Shown: positions 19,806 to 29,595, counted from the stretch's first letter. The stretch: DNA of 64,000 nucleotides from Pelistega ratti (GCF_009833965.1 NZ_CP047165.1:2170001-2234000); one strand, 5' to 3'. Translations and numbers: made by a program. Notes: a model not told the origin generated them from the sequence alone.

Positions 19806-20798
19806 ATGAGTAATATTAATTGGAGTAAATTATCATTTATTGATTTATTTGCAGGTATTGGTGGTTTCCATCAAGCCTTAGGTTCATTTGGGGCTCAATG
19901 TGTTTTTGCTAGTGAAATAGATAAGTATGCAAGTCAAACATATTTTGAAAATTATGGTATAAAACCATTTGGTGATATAACAAAAATTAATGAAAGTGAT
20001 ATTCCAAAACATGATATTTTATGTGGAGGGTTTCCGTGTCAAGCTTTTTCTATTTCAGGTAAACAGCTAGGCTTTAGTGATACTAGAGGAACATTATTTT
20101 TTGAAATAGCTCGTATTATTAAGTACCACTCTCCTAAAATTATTTTCTTAGAAAATGTAAAAAACTTCGCAAAACATGATAGTGGAAATACATTAAATAT
20201 AGTATTAAAAACATTAGATGAATTGGGTTATAACGTTTTTTATAAAGTATTAAATGCTTCTAATTTTAAATTGCCTCAAAATAGAGAGAGGGTTTATTTT
20301 GTGGGTTTTAGAAAAGATTTGAATATTAATAATTTTTCATTTCCTTTAGGAAGTGGTGAACCAGTAGCATTATGTGATTTTTTGGAAGATAATCCAGATG
20401 ATGTAAAATTTATACAGCGTGATGATATTGTATTTAATAAAAAAATTGAAATACATAGTGATCTTATAGATGATATTGTATTACCAAATAAACCAATTCA
20501 AATAGGGATTGTAGGTAAAGGAGGGCAAGGGGAAAGGATTTATCATCCATTAGGTCATGCGATAACTTTATCTGCATATGGTGGAGGAGTTGGTTCTAAA
20601 ACAGGGTTATATCAAATTAATGGAAAAATAAGAAAATTATCACCTCGAGAATGTGCGAGAATACAGGGTTTTCCTGATTCATTTAAAATTATTTCTAATA
20701 AAACACAAGCGTACCAACAGTTTGGTAATAGTGTAGCTGTTAATGTCTTAAAGGCGATTGTAGCTAAAATTGAAGAAGTTTTATACGATAAATTATAA
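19806..20798 (+). CDS. DNA (cytosine-5) methyltransferase, M.HhaI-like, predicted GCGC
   Basis: The 330-residue protein has all m5C methylase motifs: FIDLFAGIGGF (I), GGFPCQAFSISGKQ with catalytic Cys78 (IV), FLENVKNF (VI), QNRERVYFVGF (VIII) and the C-terminal QAYQQFGNSVAVNV (X). The target-recognition stretch GIVGKGGQGERIYHPLG and ITLSAYGGGVGSKTG is nearly the same as I recall for M.HhaI, whose target is GCGC; the glutamine and arginine in GKGGQGERIY are the base-contacting residues there. It protects the host from the nuclease encoded 11 bases downstream. Its AT content is much higher than its surroundings, which fits horizontal transfer. Confidence 0.95.
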   Translation: MSNINWSKLSFIDLFAGIGGFHQALGSFGAQCVFASEIDKYASQTYFENYGIKPFGDITKINESDIPKHDILCGGFPCQAFSISGKQLGFSDTRGTLFFEIARIIKYHSPKIIFLENVKNFAKHDSGNTLNIVLKTLDELGYNVFYKVLNASNFKLPQNRERVYFVGFRKDLNINNFSFPLGSGEPVALCDFLEDNPDDVKFIQRDDIVFNKKIEIHSDLIDDIVLPNKPIQIGIVGKGGQGERIYHPLGHAITLSAYGGGVGSKTGLYQINGKIRKLSPRECARIQGFPDSFKIISNKTQAYQQFGNSVAVNVLKAIVAKIEEVLYDKL

Positions 20799-20809
20799 GG
20801 GTATAAAAA

Positions 20810-21643
20810 GTGAATAATATAGATTATAGAAGATTAGTTGGATCAAGAACTGCTAAGGATGGATTTAAAACTGAGGGAATAGTTGCAGAAAAATTTAAAA
20901 ATTATTTATTAGATGAACAAGCAATAGAATGGCTGAGTATTATGGGCTATGATATTGGTAGAATTGAGAATATTGAGGCTATACAAATTCCTACAAGATT
21001 GAAATATTCTGATATAGAAAAGTTTGGGAGTTGTGATAATTTTGAGTTTGTTCAGAAATATAAAAAAGCTGATGTTCAAGTTCAGTTAACTATAAAAATA
21101 AATGGTGTTATTTATAGAGAAAATATATCTATTAAGAAAGCTAATATAGACTCTAACTTTAATCAAATTGATAAACGTTCTGTAGATACTTATCAAAAAA
21201 TGTGGAAGTTTGATGAGGATATTGCTTTTGTTTTAAAAAAATTTACTGGAGAGATTCAACCAAGCATTTATGAATCTTCACAGTTAAAAAATAAAAAGAG
21301 ATGGTATTTGGATGAATTACCTATCAATCAAGTTAATAAATTAATTAAATTTTTTGAGAAAAATAGAGTATTAATTTTTTCAGATATCCTTAAAGGGAGG
21401 GGAATGCTGAGTGCAGAATGGTTTTTAGTTGTAAAACAAAATATAGATGGTAGCTATAATTGGATTTTTAAAAATATAAATGAAGTAATAAATTTTTATT
21501 CTCAAGGAGAAATATCTATAAGTAAAAAAGGGGGACTAAATTTAGGTAAATTAACAGCACAAAGAAAAGGAGGAACGCCAGATCCAACCTCCTTACAATT
21601 TAAAATAAAACCTCTAGATTTATTTAATATTGATAATTTTTGA
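20810..21643 (+). CDS. Type II restriction endonuclease, HinP1I-like, predicted GCGC
   Basis: The 277-residue protein matches what I recall of R.HinP1I (target GCGC): GSRTAKDGFKTE near the N-terminus, FNQIDKR, TYQKMWKFD, KNRVLIFSDILKGRG, and a C-terminal block with NINEVINFYSQGEISIS and LGKLTAQRKGG. An insertion of about 30 residues at 55-85 is not in HinP1I as I remember it. In the PD-(D/E)xK core the 'QVK' of HinP1I reads SIK (107-109), with Asp88 upstream as the probable metal ligand. The GTG start follows AAGGG. Paired with the M.HhaI-like methylase it forms a complete RM unit, though whether the nuclease is active cannot be told from sequence. Confidence 0.85.
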   Translation: MNNIDYRRLVGSRTAKDGFKTEGIVAEKFKNYLLDEQAIEWLSIMGYDIGRIENIEAIQIPTRLKYSDIEKFGSCDNFEFVQKYKKADVQVQLTIKINGVIYRENISIKKANIDSNFNQIDKRSVDTYQKMWKFDEDIAFVLKKFTGEIQPSIYESSQLKNKKRWYLDELPINQVNKLIKFFEKNRVLIFSDILKGRGMLSAEWFLVVKQNIDGSYNWIFKNINEVINFYSQGEISISKKGGLNLGKLTAQRKGGTPDPTSLQFKIKPLDLFNIDNF

Positions 21644-21711
21644 GTTTAGGGTGTTAGTTATTTAATAAGTATTCGGACTGTTGCATTAAGAATTAAATTT
21701 AAGAGTAAGGA

Positions 21712-22824
21712 ATGAATAATATGAATCTATTTCAACCAGAACATAAAAATACTTCTCTTAATGCATATGTCGGAAATAATCCTTGGGTTGATATAAATAC
21801 CCATATAACAGGTTATCAATCCGCTACTATTGTAATGTTAGATACTATTTTAGGTTCTAATTATAAACAGTATGATGGAGCATTTTCATGGTGTAATGAT
21901 ACCTCTATTTATCCTATTTTATTTTGTGCTAGACATTTTATAGAATTGTACATAAAACAAAAAATTTATGCTATAAATTTTTTAAAATTAAAACAAGATA
22001 TTAATGAAAAGTTAATTAAAACACATGATATTAGAAAATTATGGAAAATGTTTGTTTCCATATCAAATGAAACTAAAGATTATCGAATAGAAGAATTTAT
22101 AGATTCATTAAAACCATATATTGATGAGTTTGGAAATATTGATCCGATAGGAGAAACATTCAGATATCCTTATAGTCAAGACAATGAAAAGCATTTATTG
22201 AATTTTCAGTGTATTGGAATTTATAATTTTAGTAAGAAGTTTAAAGATTTTTCTAAAATATGTGGGGGATTTACGCATTTTATGGATTATCTAGTAGATG
22301 AGTATCGTGTTAAAACATTTACTAAAGTACTTAGCAGATCAGATATAGAAAAAATAGCAAAAAAATTACCTACTAATCAAGAATGGAAAAATTTTAGCTT
22401 TAATAATATAAAAAATGAAATTAAAAAAGAATTTAATATTAGCTCAAATGAATTAACTAAAGCTATAAATATAATTAAGGGACATATTGAGTTTAAACAG
22501 TATTTATATCCTGAGGTTTATGAGTTACCTATAGAAAAAAATAAATTAGTCTTATTTATGAATGAAACTTTTAAAGAAAGTGATATAGATAAATTTTCTT
22601 TTGAAGAAATTGCTTGTTTAAGGGCAATCTGTGAGATTGGAACTGCTTTCATGAACGTAAGATATTATTCAGAAGACTATTTTTGGTTATATAAATTATT
22701 CTTAGAAAAATATAAAAAAGGTAATTATTATGAATTTAAAACAGATTATAACTGTATTATTTATAATATTTATCGTATTAAGTTGGGGATAGAAAAACTA
22801 AATTATATTCACCATATTCAGTAA
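21712..22824 (+). CDS. Unrecognised protein of the RM island, possibly HEPN-like
   Basis: I do not recognise this 370-residue protein. It is rich in Lys, Asn, Ile and aromatic residues, has no signal peptide or membrane helix, and is as AT-rich as the two RM genes. The segment ILFCARHFIELYIKQ followed by THDIRKLWKMF resembles the helix pairs of HEPN-fold proteins (pattern ARHxxELxxK...HDLxxLW), but the RNase motif RxxxxH is not evident. The C-terminal part is predicted mainly helical. AAGGA precedes the start. It is 68 bases after the nuclease gene on the same strand and ends at a strong terminator, so it was probably acquired with the RM pair. An accessory defence role is an inference. Confidence 0.6.
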   Translation: MNNMNLFQPEHKNTSLNAYVGNNPWVDINTHITGYQSATIVMLDTILGSNYKQYDGAFSWCNDTSIYPILFCARHFIELYIKQKIYAINFLKLKQDINEKLIKTHDIRKLWKMFVSISNETKDYRIEEFIDSLKPYIDEFGNIDPIGETFRYPYSQDNEKHLLNFQCIGIYNFSKKFKDFSKICGGFTHFMDYLVDEYRVKTFTKVLSRSDIEKIAKKLPTNQEWKNFSFNNIKNEIKKEFNISSNELTKAINIIKGHIEFKQYLYPEVYELPIEKNKLVLFMNETFKESDIDKFSFEEIACLRAICEIGTAFMNVRYYSEDYFWLYKLFLEKYKKGNYYEFKTDYNCIIYNIYRIKLGIEKLNYIHHIQ

Positions 22825-22857
22825 TAATATATTCTCTCTTTAACAAGATATGAAATA

Positions 22858-22902
22858 AAACCTCTATAGTTATTATTTCTATATTTCTAACTATAGAGGT
22901 TT
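22858..22902. terminator. Bidirectional terminator between the RM island and brnQ
   Basis: A 15-bp perfect inverted repeat, AAACCTCTATAGTTA (22858-22872) with TAACTATAGAGGTTT (22888-22902), lies between convergent genes. It has AAAA before it and TT after it, so it can act on both strands. Confidence 0.8.
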
Positions 22903-22940
22903 ATTATGAATAAGATATTGATGTAAATAACTATTTAAAA

Positions 22941-24347
22941 CTACTTACTAACTTTACTTAATACAATACCAATAATAAAACCAGTAGCTGCTGGTAAAAT
23001 CCAGCCTAAACCTTGGCTATAAAGAGGTAATTGCGTATTTAAGAATGCATCAATTTGCATCACTAAAGCCTCTGCACTTTGTTGTTCTTTTGGAATTAAC
23101 ATGGCATAAGCTGTTTTCCAACCATCAATTAAAGCAACAGGCAATGTACCGAGAATAGTCATAATATAAACAATACGCTTACCACCAAAAAGATTATTGA
23201 GGAAAGCCAATGCAATAATGGCGACTGTTAATGGATACAATAGCATTAATACAGGGACTGAGAAGCTAATAATGGTACTTAATCCAAAGTTAGATAGAGC
23301 AAATGAGATAATAGTAAAAATAGTGACCCATACGCCGTAAGAAACGGATGGAATAAGACGATTGAAATATTCACCGCAAGCGGTAATTAACCCTACAGAG
23401 GTCGTTAAGCAAGCAAGGAATACAATAATAGCTAATAAAGTCTTACCTGCATCACCAAAGTAATATTCTGCGCTTTTAGAAAGGACTTGTGCGCCTGTTT
23501 CTACTGTGCCAATCCCTGCGACACTTGTAGCACCCATATAGGCAATAAAGACATAAACAACCGCTAAGAAGAATGCCGCAACAAAACCAGCACGAGCCGT
23601 TAAACTAAGCACCTGACGGTCATCATTAATACCTTGGGAACGAACGGCATCAATCACAATAATCGCAAAGACAAGTGAAGCAAGGGCATCCATCGTTTGG
23701 TAACCATCAAGAATACCTTGTGTAAAGGCACTACCTCCTACATAACTATTGGTTGGTGTTTGTGGCGCACCCATTGGTGAGAAAGCCGCATAAATAACAA
23801 GAATAGCAATAGAAATTAAGAGGGCTGGTGTTAGAATGCGTCCGATACGATCCACTAATTTGCCCGGATTAATCGCTAACCAATAAGATAATCCGAAGAA
23901 GACAAAGGCAAAAACAGCAAGTGATATTTTAGTAACTGATATTGGTATATTACCACCTAGAAATGATAATAGCTCAATGATTTGACTTTCTTTACCACTT
24001 ATAAATGGTAATAGTCCGATTTCAAAAGAAGTTGTTGCTGTCCGTGGAATAGCAAAAAGAGGACCAATGGCTAAGTAGAGTGATACGGTAAACAAAATAC
24101 CATACCATGGTGTAACACGAGATGCTAAGTCTTGTAAATCGCGAGAGCTTGAGTAGCCTACGGCAATAATCCCTAATAGGGGAAGCCCAGCTCCTGTAAT
24201 TAAAAATCCTGCCATTGCAGGGAAAATATTCTCTCCGGCGTGTTGTCCCATTAAGGCTGGGAAAATAAGATTACCTGCACCGAAGAAAAGTGCAAATAAC
24301 ATTAAACCTGTCGCCACAAAGGCTGACTTATTTGTATGATTAGACAT
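22941..24347 (-). CDS. brnQ: Branched-chain amino acid:cation symporter BrnQ
   Basis: BrnQ (LIVCS family) imports leucine, isoleucine and valine with Na+ or H+. The protein has about 12 membrane helices and starts with the family-typical MLFALFFGAGNLIFPALMG, then TATTSFEIGLLPF and YQTMDALASLVFAIIV. ATG 24347 gives 468 residues; an upstream TTG (24365) is less likely. It stands alone, with 700 bases of non-coding sequence upstream and a shared terminator downstream. Confidence 0.95.
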   Translation of the reverse strand: MSNHTNKSAFVATGLMLFALFFGAGNLIFPALMGQHAGENIFPAMAGFLITGAGLPLLGIIAVGYSSSRDLQDLASRVTPWYGILFTVSLYLAIGPLFAIPRTATTSFEIGLLPFISGKESQIIELLSFLGGNIPISVTKISLAVFAFVFFGLSYWLAINPGKLVDRIGRILTPALLISIAILVIYAAFSPMGAPQTPTNSYVGGSAFTQGILDGYQTMDALASLVFAIIVIDAVRSQGINDDRQVLSLTARAGFVAAFFLAVVYVFIAYMGATSVAGIGTVETGAQVLSKSAEYYFGDAGKTLLAIIVFLACLTTSVGLITACGEYFNRLIPSVSYGVWVTIFTIISFALSNFGLSTIISFSVPVLMLLYPLTVAIIALAFLNNLFGGKRIVYIMTILGTLPVALIDGWKTAYAMLIPKEQQSAEALVMQIDAFLNTQLPLYSQGLGWILPAATGFIIGIVLSKVSK

Positions 24348-25004
24348 TATGTTTATCTCTGACAAAATAAGTTAATAAAAAGTCTATAAGACCGTCCCAG
24401 TATTCTTTTTTAAAGAATATGGTTATCTATTCTTAGAGGCAATGGGGTAATACATAACTATCAATCATTCATCAAATAATACGTATTATTGAGAATAATT
24501 GGTGCTATCCAGAATAATGACCATATGATTGTTTACCTATATTGGATAAAGGATAATTATCTAAAAAGTAAACGTATATCAGTTTTGGGTAAAAACTGCT
24601 TGTGAATTATTAAGGTAAATCATAGCGATAGAGTTATATTAAAGAGTACCTTAATAAATACATTTTATGATACTAGCAGACTTTAGAAATAAGATGAAGT
24701 ATTTTTCTGCTTTTTTAATAAAACAAATGATAAAAAGTAGAGAGAAAAAACATCATAATGTTGTATTTTTTTCAAAACAAAGAGAATGAATGTATAAAAA
24801 TTGATTTATTATCAGTAAATTACCATAAACTGTCATATAAATATGATTTTCATAACACAGAAAATAGAGTAAATCATATATAAAGTTGCTATTGCTACAC
24901 AATTATTTTAATCTACCTGTACAAATAAAGGAGGATATAATTGTTGAGAGGTTATAGATATTGGGTCTTTTAAGAATAGTATCAATTTCTTTTTTTCTTA
25001 TTGA
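24348..25004. other. Long non-coding region upstream of brnQ
   Basis: No gene was found on either strand in about 650 very AT-rich bases. A perfect 16-bp palindrome, AATAATACGTATTATT, lies at 24475-24490, about 130 bases before the brnQ start. It is a candidate operator, perhaps for an Lrp-type or other leucine-responsive regulator, but no family consensus fits clearly. No riboswitch or attenuator with a branched-chain leader peptide was recognised. Confidence 0.35.
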
Positions 25005-25035
25005 CAATAAAAACCCCCTCTATAAGAGGGGGGTT
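25005..25035 (-). terminator. Terminator of the thiO-thiS-thiG operon
   Basis: Read on the minus strand, CCCCCTC and GAGGGGG form a GC-rich stem around TTATA, followed by TTTTTATTG. It lies 15 bases beyond the thiG stop. Confidence 0.85.
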
Positions 25036-25049
25036 AACGTTTTTATCTA

Positions 25050-25856
25050 TTAGAGTAAAAAAGGTCTGCCAGTGACTTGTGTACTAGGAACAGCCATATC
25101 TTGCTGATCCATAATGCCGGCTTCATAGGCTAACCGCCCTGATTGAATGGCTAATTTAAAAGCAGTAGCCATTTTTACAGGATTATGTGATTGTGCTACG
25201 GCTGAATTTAGTAGTACCGCATCAAATCCAAGTTGCATTGCCATAACAGCATCTTTGGGTGAACCAATACCAGCATCTACCACTAAAAAGGCTTCTGGTA
25301 ATCTTGCTCGTAAGACGCGTAATGCAAAAGGATTTACCAATCCTTGTCCTGATCCAATAGGCGCACCCCAAGGCATAAGAATACGGCAACCTGCATCTAA
25401 TAAACGTTGGCAAGTAACTAGATCATCCGTGCAGTAGGGGAAGACTTCAAACCCCTCTTTAATAAGTTCTCGTGTGGCGACTAATAATTCAGTAGGATCG
25501 GGTTGTAAGGTATAGTCATCACCGATAACCTCTAATTTAATCCAGTGAGTATCAAAAATTTCTCGTGCCATATGTGCTAATGTGATGGCTTCACGAGCGG
25601 TTTTGCAGCCAGCGGTATTAGGTAATAAACGGGCACCGCTTTCTTTGAGCATTTGAAAAAAAGTATTTTCCACTCCATCGGTAGTGCTTTTGGTTAAGGT
25701 ATTTTGATGGGGGGATAACTGGCGTTTTAGTCCTACAGTAACCACCTGTGCCTCTGAGGCAATAATGGCATCATTTAATACTTTGGGTGAAGGGTAAGTG
25801 GCTGTTCCTAAAAAAAATCGGCTAGTTAATGAAACATCGGCTAAGGTATAAGACAT
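25050..25856 (-). CDS. thiG: Thiazole synthase ThiG
   Basis: ThiG joins 1-deoxy-D-xylulose 5-phosphate, dehydroglycine and ThiS-thiocarboxylate sulfur to form the thiamine thiazole phosphate. The 268-residue TIM-barrel protein includes SRFFLGTATYPSP, TVGLKRQ, LLPNTAGCKTAREAI, KLEVIGD, LMPWGAPIGSG and VDAGIGSPKDA. ATG 25856 has AAAGGA upstream; the open frame extends further and overlaps thiS, but the start at 25856 matches the family. It is last in the thiO-thiS-thiG operon, 40 bases after thiS. Confidence 0.95.
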   Translation of the reverse strand: MSYTLADVSLTSRFFLGTATYPSPKVLNDAIIASEAQVVTVGLKRQLSPHQNTLTKSTTDGVENTFFQMLKESGARLLPNTAGCKTAREAITLAHMAREIFDTHWIKLEVIGDDYTLQPDPTELLVATRELIKEGFEVFPYCTDDLVTCQRLLDAGCRILMPWGAPIGSGQGLVNPFALRVLRARLPEAFLVVDAGIGSPKDAVMAMQLGFDAVLLNSAVAQSHNPVKMATAFKLAIQSGRLAYEAGIMDQQDMAVPSTQVTGRPFLL

Positions 25857-25896
25857 TATGAATCCTTTAGAAAAGTTATCATTGAGTATAGACAGA

Positions 25897-26121
25897 TTAA
25901 CCACCAGTAATGGGTGAAAACGTCATAATATGATCCCCTTCTTTTAAATAATACTGCTCTCGTGCTGTACGAGGAATAAATTCTTCATTTACAGCAGTAG
26001 CAATACTTTTAGGGTCATCCTCTTCACCAGATGCTATTTGTAATTGTTGAATAAATGTCGCTAAAGAGGTTTGATCTGTAATCTCTTTGGCTTGCCCATT
26101 AATATATACAGTGATTATCAT
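25897..26121 (-). CDS. thiS: Sulfur carrier protein ThiS
   Basis: ThiS is the ubiquitin-fold sulfur carrier for thiazole synthesis; its C-terminal Gly-Gly is adenylated and thiocarboxylated. This 74-residue protein ends in FSPITGG, starts MIITVYINGQ and has the conserved ATAVNEEFIPR segment. It is slightly longer than the usual 65-66 residues, with an acidic loop SGEEDDP before that segment. It lies between thiO and thiG, which confirms the call. Confidence 0.93.
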   Translation of the reverse strand: MIITVYINGQAKEITDQTSLATFIQQLQIASGEEDDPKSIATAVNEEFIPRTAREQYYLKEGDHIMTFSPITGG

Positions 26122-26220
26122 GATACGACTATTTAAAAGTGAAACAATAGCGATATAAAGGGTTGTTGATTATTAATATCGCTATTTTATGGTTAATTGA
26201 TTATAACAATTTAGTGACTA

Positions 26221-27288
26221 TTAGGACATGGCGGAGTATTGCTCTCCTAGCATCGCTTGTAAGGCATTTTCTACAATGGCAGGAGCAATTAACCAACCAT
26301 GACGGAAAAGACCATTAATACGGCTTAATCCTTGTTCAGTCTCAATACGAGGGAAATTATCAATTAATGCAGGTCGTAAATTGGTTTCTGTATGAATAAT
26401 CCGAGCTTCTGCAATTTCGGGTAATACGCTATGAGCAGCGGTTAATAGTTCGACAGTTGTTCGTACCGAAATAGGGGAACGATCTTCACTTTCAATCTCA
26501 CTTGCCCCAATAAATAAAATATCGGGTTTGCGAGGAACGAGATACACACAATAACGAGGGTGAAGTAAACGAATCGGTCTGCTAAGTGACAGAGTAGGGG
26601 CTTGTAACCATAGCACTTCACCACGTACTCCACGGACATTTTGGCAAGAAAGGGTATGTGCATTAGGGAATTTAACTTCACGAGCACCTAAACCACGCGT
26701 ATCAAAAACCCAGTCAAAATGATGTTCCCCTTCTTGAGTAAAAATAGTTTGTGGGGATAGTTTATTGACGGGTGTTTGCCAATGCCAATGTGTATTGGCA
26801 CTTGATGCATATAAAGCGTGCATTGCTTGTCGCGTATGAATATGCCCTTCGTTGGGTAATGCCCATGCATGAGCAACACCTGAAATAGAGGGTTCTTCAA
26901 TTTTCAATTGTTCAAGTGAAATTTTTTGTGGCTGTTGATCAGCGGGTGCTTTATGTGATAAAAGAGAAATCAGACGATTGGCAGCCCCTTCATCGCCACG
27001 GTGGGCAAGCATAAGGCTACCGTTATAATGTAATTCAACGGGTTCAACCAGTTGAGGGACAATATGCTTCCAGAGTTCAAGGGAGCGTACGCCTAAGTTG
27101 TAGATATTATTATCCCCTTTTTCTAATTCTGCCACATGGCTGAGCATACCTGCTGCTGCAAATCCTGAAGCGACTGGATCTGATGGCCCACTTGCAGGGT
27201 CAAAAACCGTTATTTCATGCCCTTGCTTGGATAATAAAAATGCACATAAACGACCTGCAAGTCCAGCCCCAGCAATACCTATTTTCAT
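26221..27288 (-). CDS. thiO: Glycine oxidase ThiO
   Basis: ThiO is the FAD enzyme that oxidises glycine to the imine used by ThiG. The 355-residue protein has the dinucleotide motif IGIAGAGLAGRLCAFLL at its start, a middle DTRGLGAREV segment, and an ending GLFRHGWLIAPAI typical of DAO-family enzymes. An ideal AGGAGG precedes the start. It leads the thi operon. It differs from the MnmC oxidoreductase at 14 kb, which belongs to the same fold family, by its partners and length. Confidence 0.9.
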   Translation of the reverse strand: MKIGIAGAGLAGRLCAFLLSKQGHEITVFDPASGPSDPVASGFAAAGMLSHVAELEKGDNNIYNLGVRSLELWKHIVPQLVEPVELHYNGSLMLAHRGDEGAANRLISLLSHKAPADQQPQKISLEQLKIEEPSISGVAHAWALPNEGHIHTRQAMHALYASSANTHWHWQTPVNKLSPQTIFTQEGEHHFDWVFDTRGLGAREVKFPNAHTLSCQNVRGVRGEVLWLQAPTLSLSRPIRLLHPRYCVYLVPRKPDILFIGASEIESEDRSPISVRTTVELLTAAHSVLPEIAEARIIHTETNLRPALIDNFPRIETEQGLSRINGLFRHGWLIAPAIVENALQAMLGEQYSAMS

Positions 27289-27801
27289 AAAAACCTCCTA
27301 TCTAAAAATAAGTGCTTAACCAGTCAGACTATTCTACCACCTTTAAGCAATAATACCGTTGAATCATTTTAAAAAGGGTAAAAAATCAGGGGTATAAAAA
27401 TAAATAATGTCTATTTTTCTTTAGATGAAAGCGCAATAATGGATAAAAAGATAAATCGCTTTTCTTTAGTAATAAAATACTGAAGCTAGTTTCTTGCTTG
27501 TACTACCTGAAAAACGGCACTGTGATGGATGTAGTTTTGTTTTTCTAGGGATAATAGTTTACTGAAATAAAAAGGGTATTCTCTTATCTATTATTTAAAT
27601 AGAGGATACTTATGGGTTGTAATCATCTATGACAAAGAAAATAAAGGTTAAATAGCGTATCATTTAGCGTATAATATACCTTTATGTAAAAAATTTACAT
27701 GATAATAATAGGCTAATTTGATAATGGTAATGTAATAGCCATTGATAGGGTTTTATCCCTACATAATTGGTAATGATTAATTTTTTTGATTGATTTCTTG
27801 A
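27289..27801. other. Divergent intergenic region between thiO and lepA
   Basis: No gene is seen. A candidate lepA promoter has TATAAT at 27670-27675 with a weak TTAAAT 16 bases upstream; it sits beside a duplicated AGCGTAT (in AGCGTATCATTTAGCGTAT). I looked for a TPP riboswitch on the minus strand before thiO (CTGAGA and ACCCTTTGAACCTGA blocks) and did not find one. Confidence 0.4.
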
Positions 27802-29595
27802 ATGCAACATATACGTAACTTCTCTATTATTGCGCATATTGACCATGGTAAATCTACGTTGGCTGATCGTTTAATCCAACGTACAGGGGGATTGGCAGAT
27901 CGTGAAATGTCTGCACAGGTTCTTGATTCTATGGATATTGAACGTGAACGTGGTATTACCATTAAAGCTCAGACCGCTGCTTTGCAATATAAAGCACAAG
28001 ATGGCAAGGTCTATAATCTTAATATTATTGATACCCCGGGGCATGTGGACTTTTCTTATGAAGTGAGTCGTTCTTTATCTGCTTGTGAGGGGGCATTATT
28101 AGTGGTAGATGCCAGTCAGGGTGTAGAAGCACAAACTGTTGCCAATTGCTATACCGCTATTGAGCTAGGTGTTGAGGTGATTCCTGTTCTAAATAAAATG
28201 GATCTACCATCAGCAGAGCCAGAGCAAGCAAGAGCAGAAATAGAAGATGTGATAGGTATTGATGCGAGTGATGCTATTTTAGCCAGTGCTAAGACGGGAG
28301 TGGGAATTGATGATATTCTTGAAATGATTGTCAAAAAAGTACCCCCACCTAAAGGTGATCCCACCGCACCTTTACAAGCCTTAATTATTGACTCATGGTT
28401 TGATAATTATGTGGGTGTAGTAATGTTGGTGCGTATCGTTAATGGTACACTCAAACAAAAAGATAAAATTAGTTTTATGGCAACAGGTGCTTCTCACTTG
28501 GTGGAGCAAATTGGTGTCTTTACTCCTAAATCATCATCAAGACCACAACTGTCTGCGGGCGAAGTAGGTTTTGTGATTGCTGGGATTAAAGAATTAGCTC
28601 ACGCAAAAGTAGGGGATACTATCACCCTAGCACAAGCACCTGCAGCTGACCCACTTCCAGGATTTAAAGAGGTTAAACCTCAAGTTTTTGCAGGGCTTTA
28701 TCCTGTTGAAAGTAGTGAGTATGATCAATTAAGAGATTCACTTGAAAAATTAAAATTAAATGATGCCGCCTTAATGTTTGAGCCTGAGGTATCTCAAGCG
28801 TTAGGCTTTGGTTTCCGCTGTGGGTTCTTGGGTTTATTGCATATGGAAATTGTGCAAGAACGGCTTGAGCGTGAGTTTGATATGGATCTTATCACCACAG
28901 CACCATCTGTTGTTTATGAGGTTGAAAAAACAGATGGTGAAGTCGTCATGATTGATAGCCCCTCGCGTATGCCAGATGTGGGTATGATTCGTGATATTCG
29001 AGAGCCTATGGTGAATGTGACCTTATTTATGCCACAAGACTATGTTGGTCCAGTGATGACCTTGTGTAATAATAAGCGTGGTATTCAGAAAAATATGAGT
29101 TATCATGGTCGCCAAGTGCATCTTACATATGAAATTCCACTGGCAGAGATTGTTTTAGATTTCTTCGATAAACTTAAATCGGTCTCTCGTGGTTATGCTT
29201 CAATGGATTATGAATTCTTAGAATATCGTAGTGCAGATGTTGTACGGGTAGATTTACTGATTAATGGTGATAAAGTAGATGCTTTATCGATGATTGTTCA
29301 CCGTTCGGTTGCTCGCTACCGTGGGCGAGAGGTGGTGAGTAAAATGCGTGGTTTAATCCCTCGCCAGATGTATGATGTGGCGGTACAAGCAGCAATTGGT
29401 GCTGAAATTATTGCTCGTGAAAATGTAAAAGCTTTACGCAAAAATGTCTTAGCAAAATGTTATGGTGGTGATATTACACGTAAACGTAAATTACTTGAAA
29501 AACAAAAAGCAGGTAAAAAACGGATGAAACAAGTAGGTAGTGTAGAAATTCCTCAAGAAGCGTTCTTAGCCATTTTACAAGTTGAAGATAAATAG
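27802..29595 (+). CDS. lepA: Elongation factor 4 (LepA)
   Basis: EF4 is a ribosome-bound GTPase implicated in ribosome back-translocation and 30S biogenesis. The 597-residue protein has the G1 motif [10 protein letters not shown]3 DTPGHVDF and G4 NKMDLP, the EF-G-like domain V, and the family-specific basic C-terminal domain with [15 protein letters not shown] and [10 protein letters not shown]. It heads the lepA-lepB-rnc-era-recO block. Confidence 0.98.
   Translation: MQHIRNFSIIAHIDHGKSTLADRLIQRTGGLADREMSAQVLDSMDIERERGITIKAQTAALQYKAQDGKVYNLNIIDTPGHVDFSYEVSRSLSACEGALLVVDASQGVEAQTVANCYTAIELGVEVIPVLNKMDLPSAEPEQARAEIEDVIGIDASDAILASAKTGVGIDDILEMIVKKVPPPKGDPTAPLQALIIDSWFDNYVGVVMLVRIVNGTLKQKDKISFMATGASHLVEQIGVFTPKSSSRPQLSAGEVGFVIAGIKELAHAKVGDTITLAQAPAADPLPGFKEVKPQVFAGLYPVESSEYDQLRDSLEKLKLNDAALMFEPEVSQALGFGFRCGFLGLLHMEIVQERLEREFDMDLITTAPSVVYEVEKTDGEVVMIDSPSRMPDVGMIRDIREPMVNVTLFMPQDYVGPVMTLCNNKRGIQKNMSYHGRQVHLTYEIPLAEIVLDFFDKLKSVSRGYASMDYEFLEYRSADVVRVDLLINGDKVDALSMIVHRSVARYRGREVVSKMRGLIPRQMYDVAVQAAIGAEIIARENVKALRKNVLAKCYGGDITRKRKLLEKQKAGKKRMKQVGSVEIPQEAFLAILQVEDK

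Noticed and set aside
19308..22902. RM island integrated at tRNA-Lys
   Set aside because: No integrase fragment was found, and no copy of the tRNA 3' end occurs at the far side of the island. Its position after the tRNA may be chance.
27289..27801. TPP riboswitch before thiO
   Set aside because: The conserved blocks CTGAGA and ACCCTTTGAACCTGA were not found on the minus strand.
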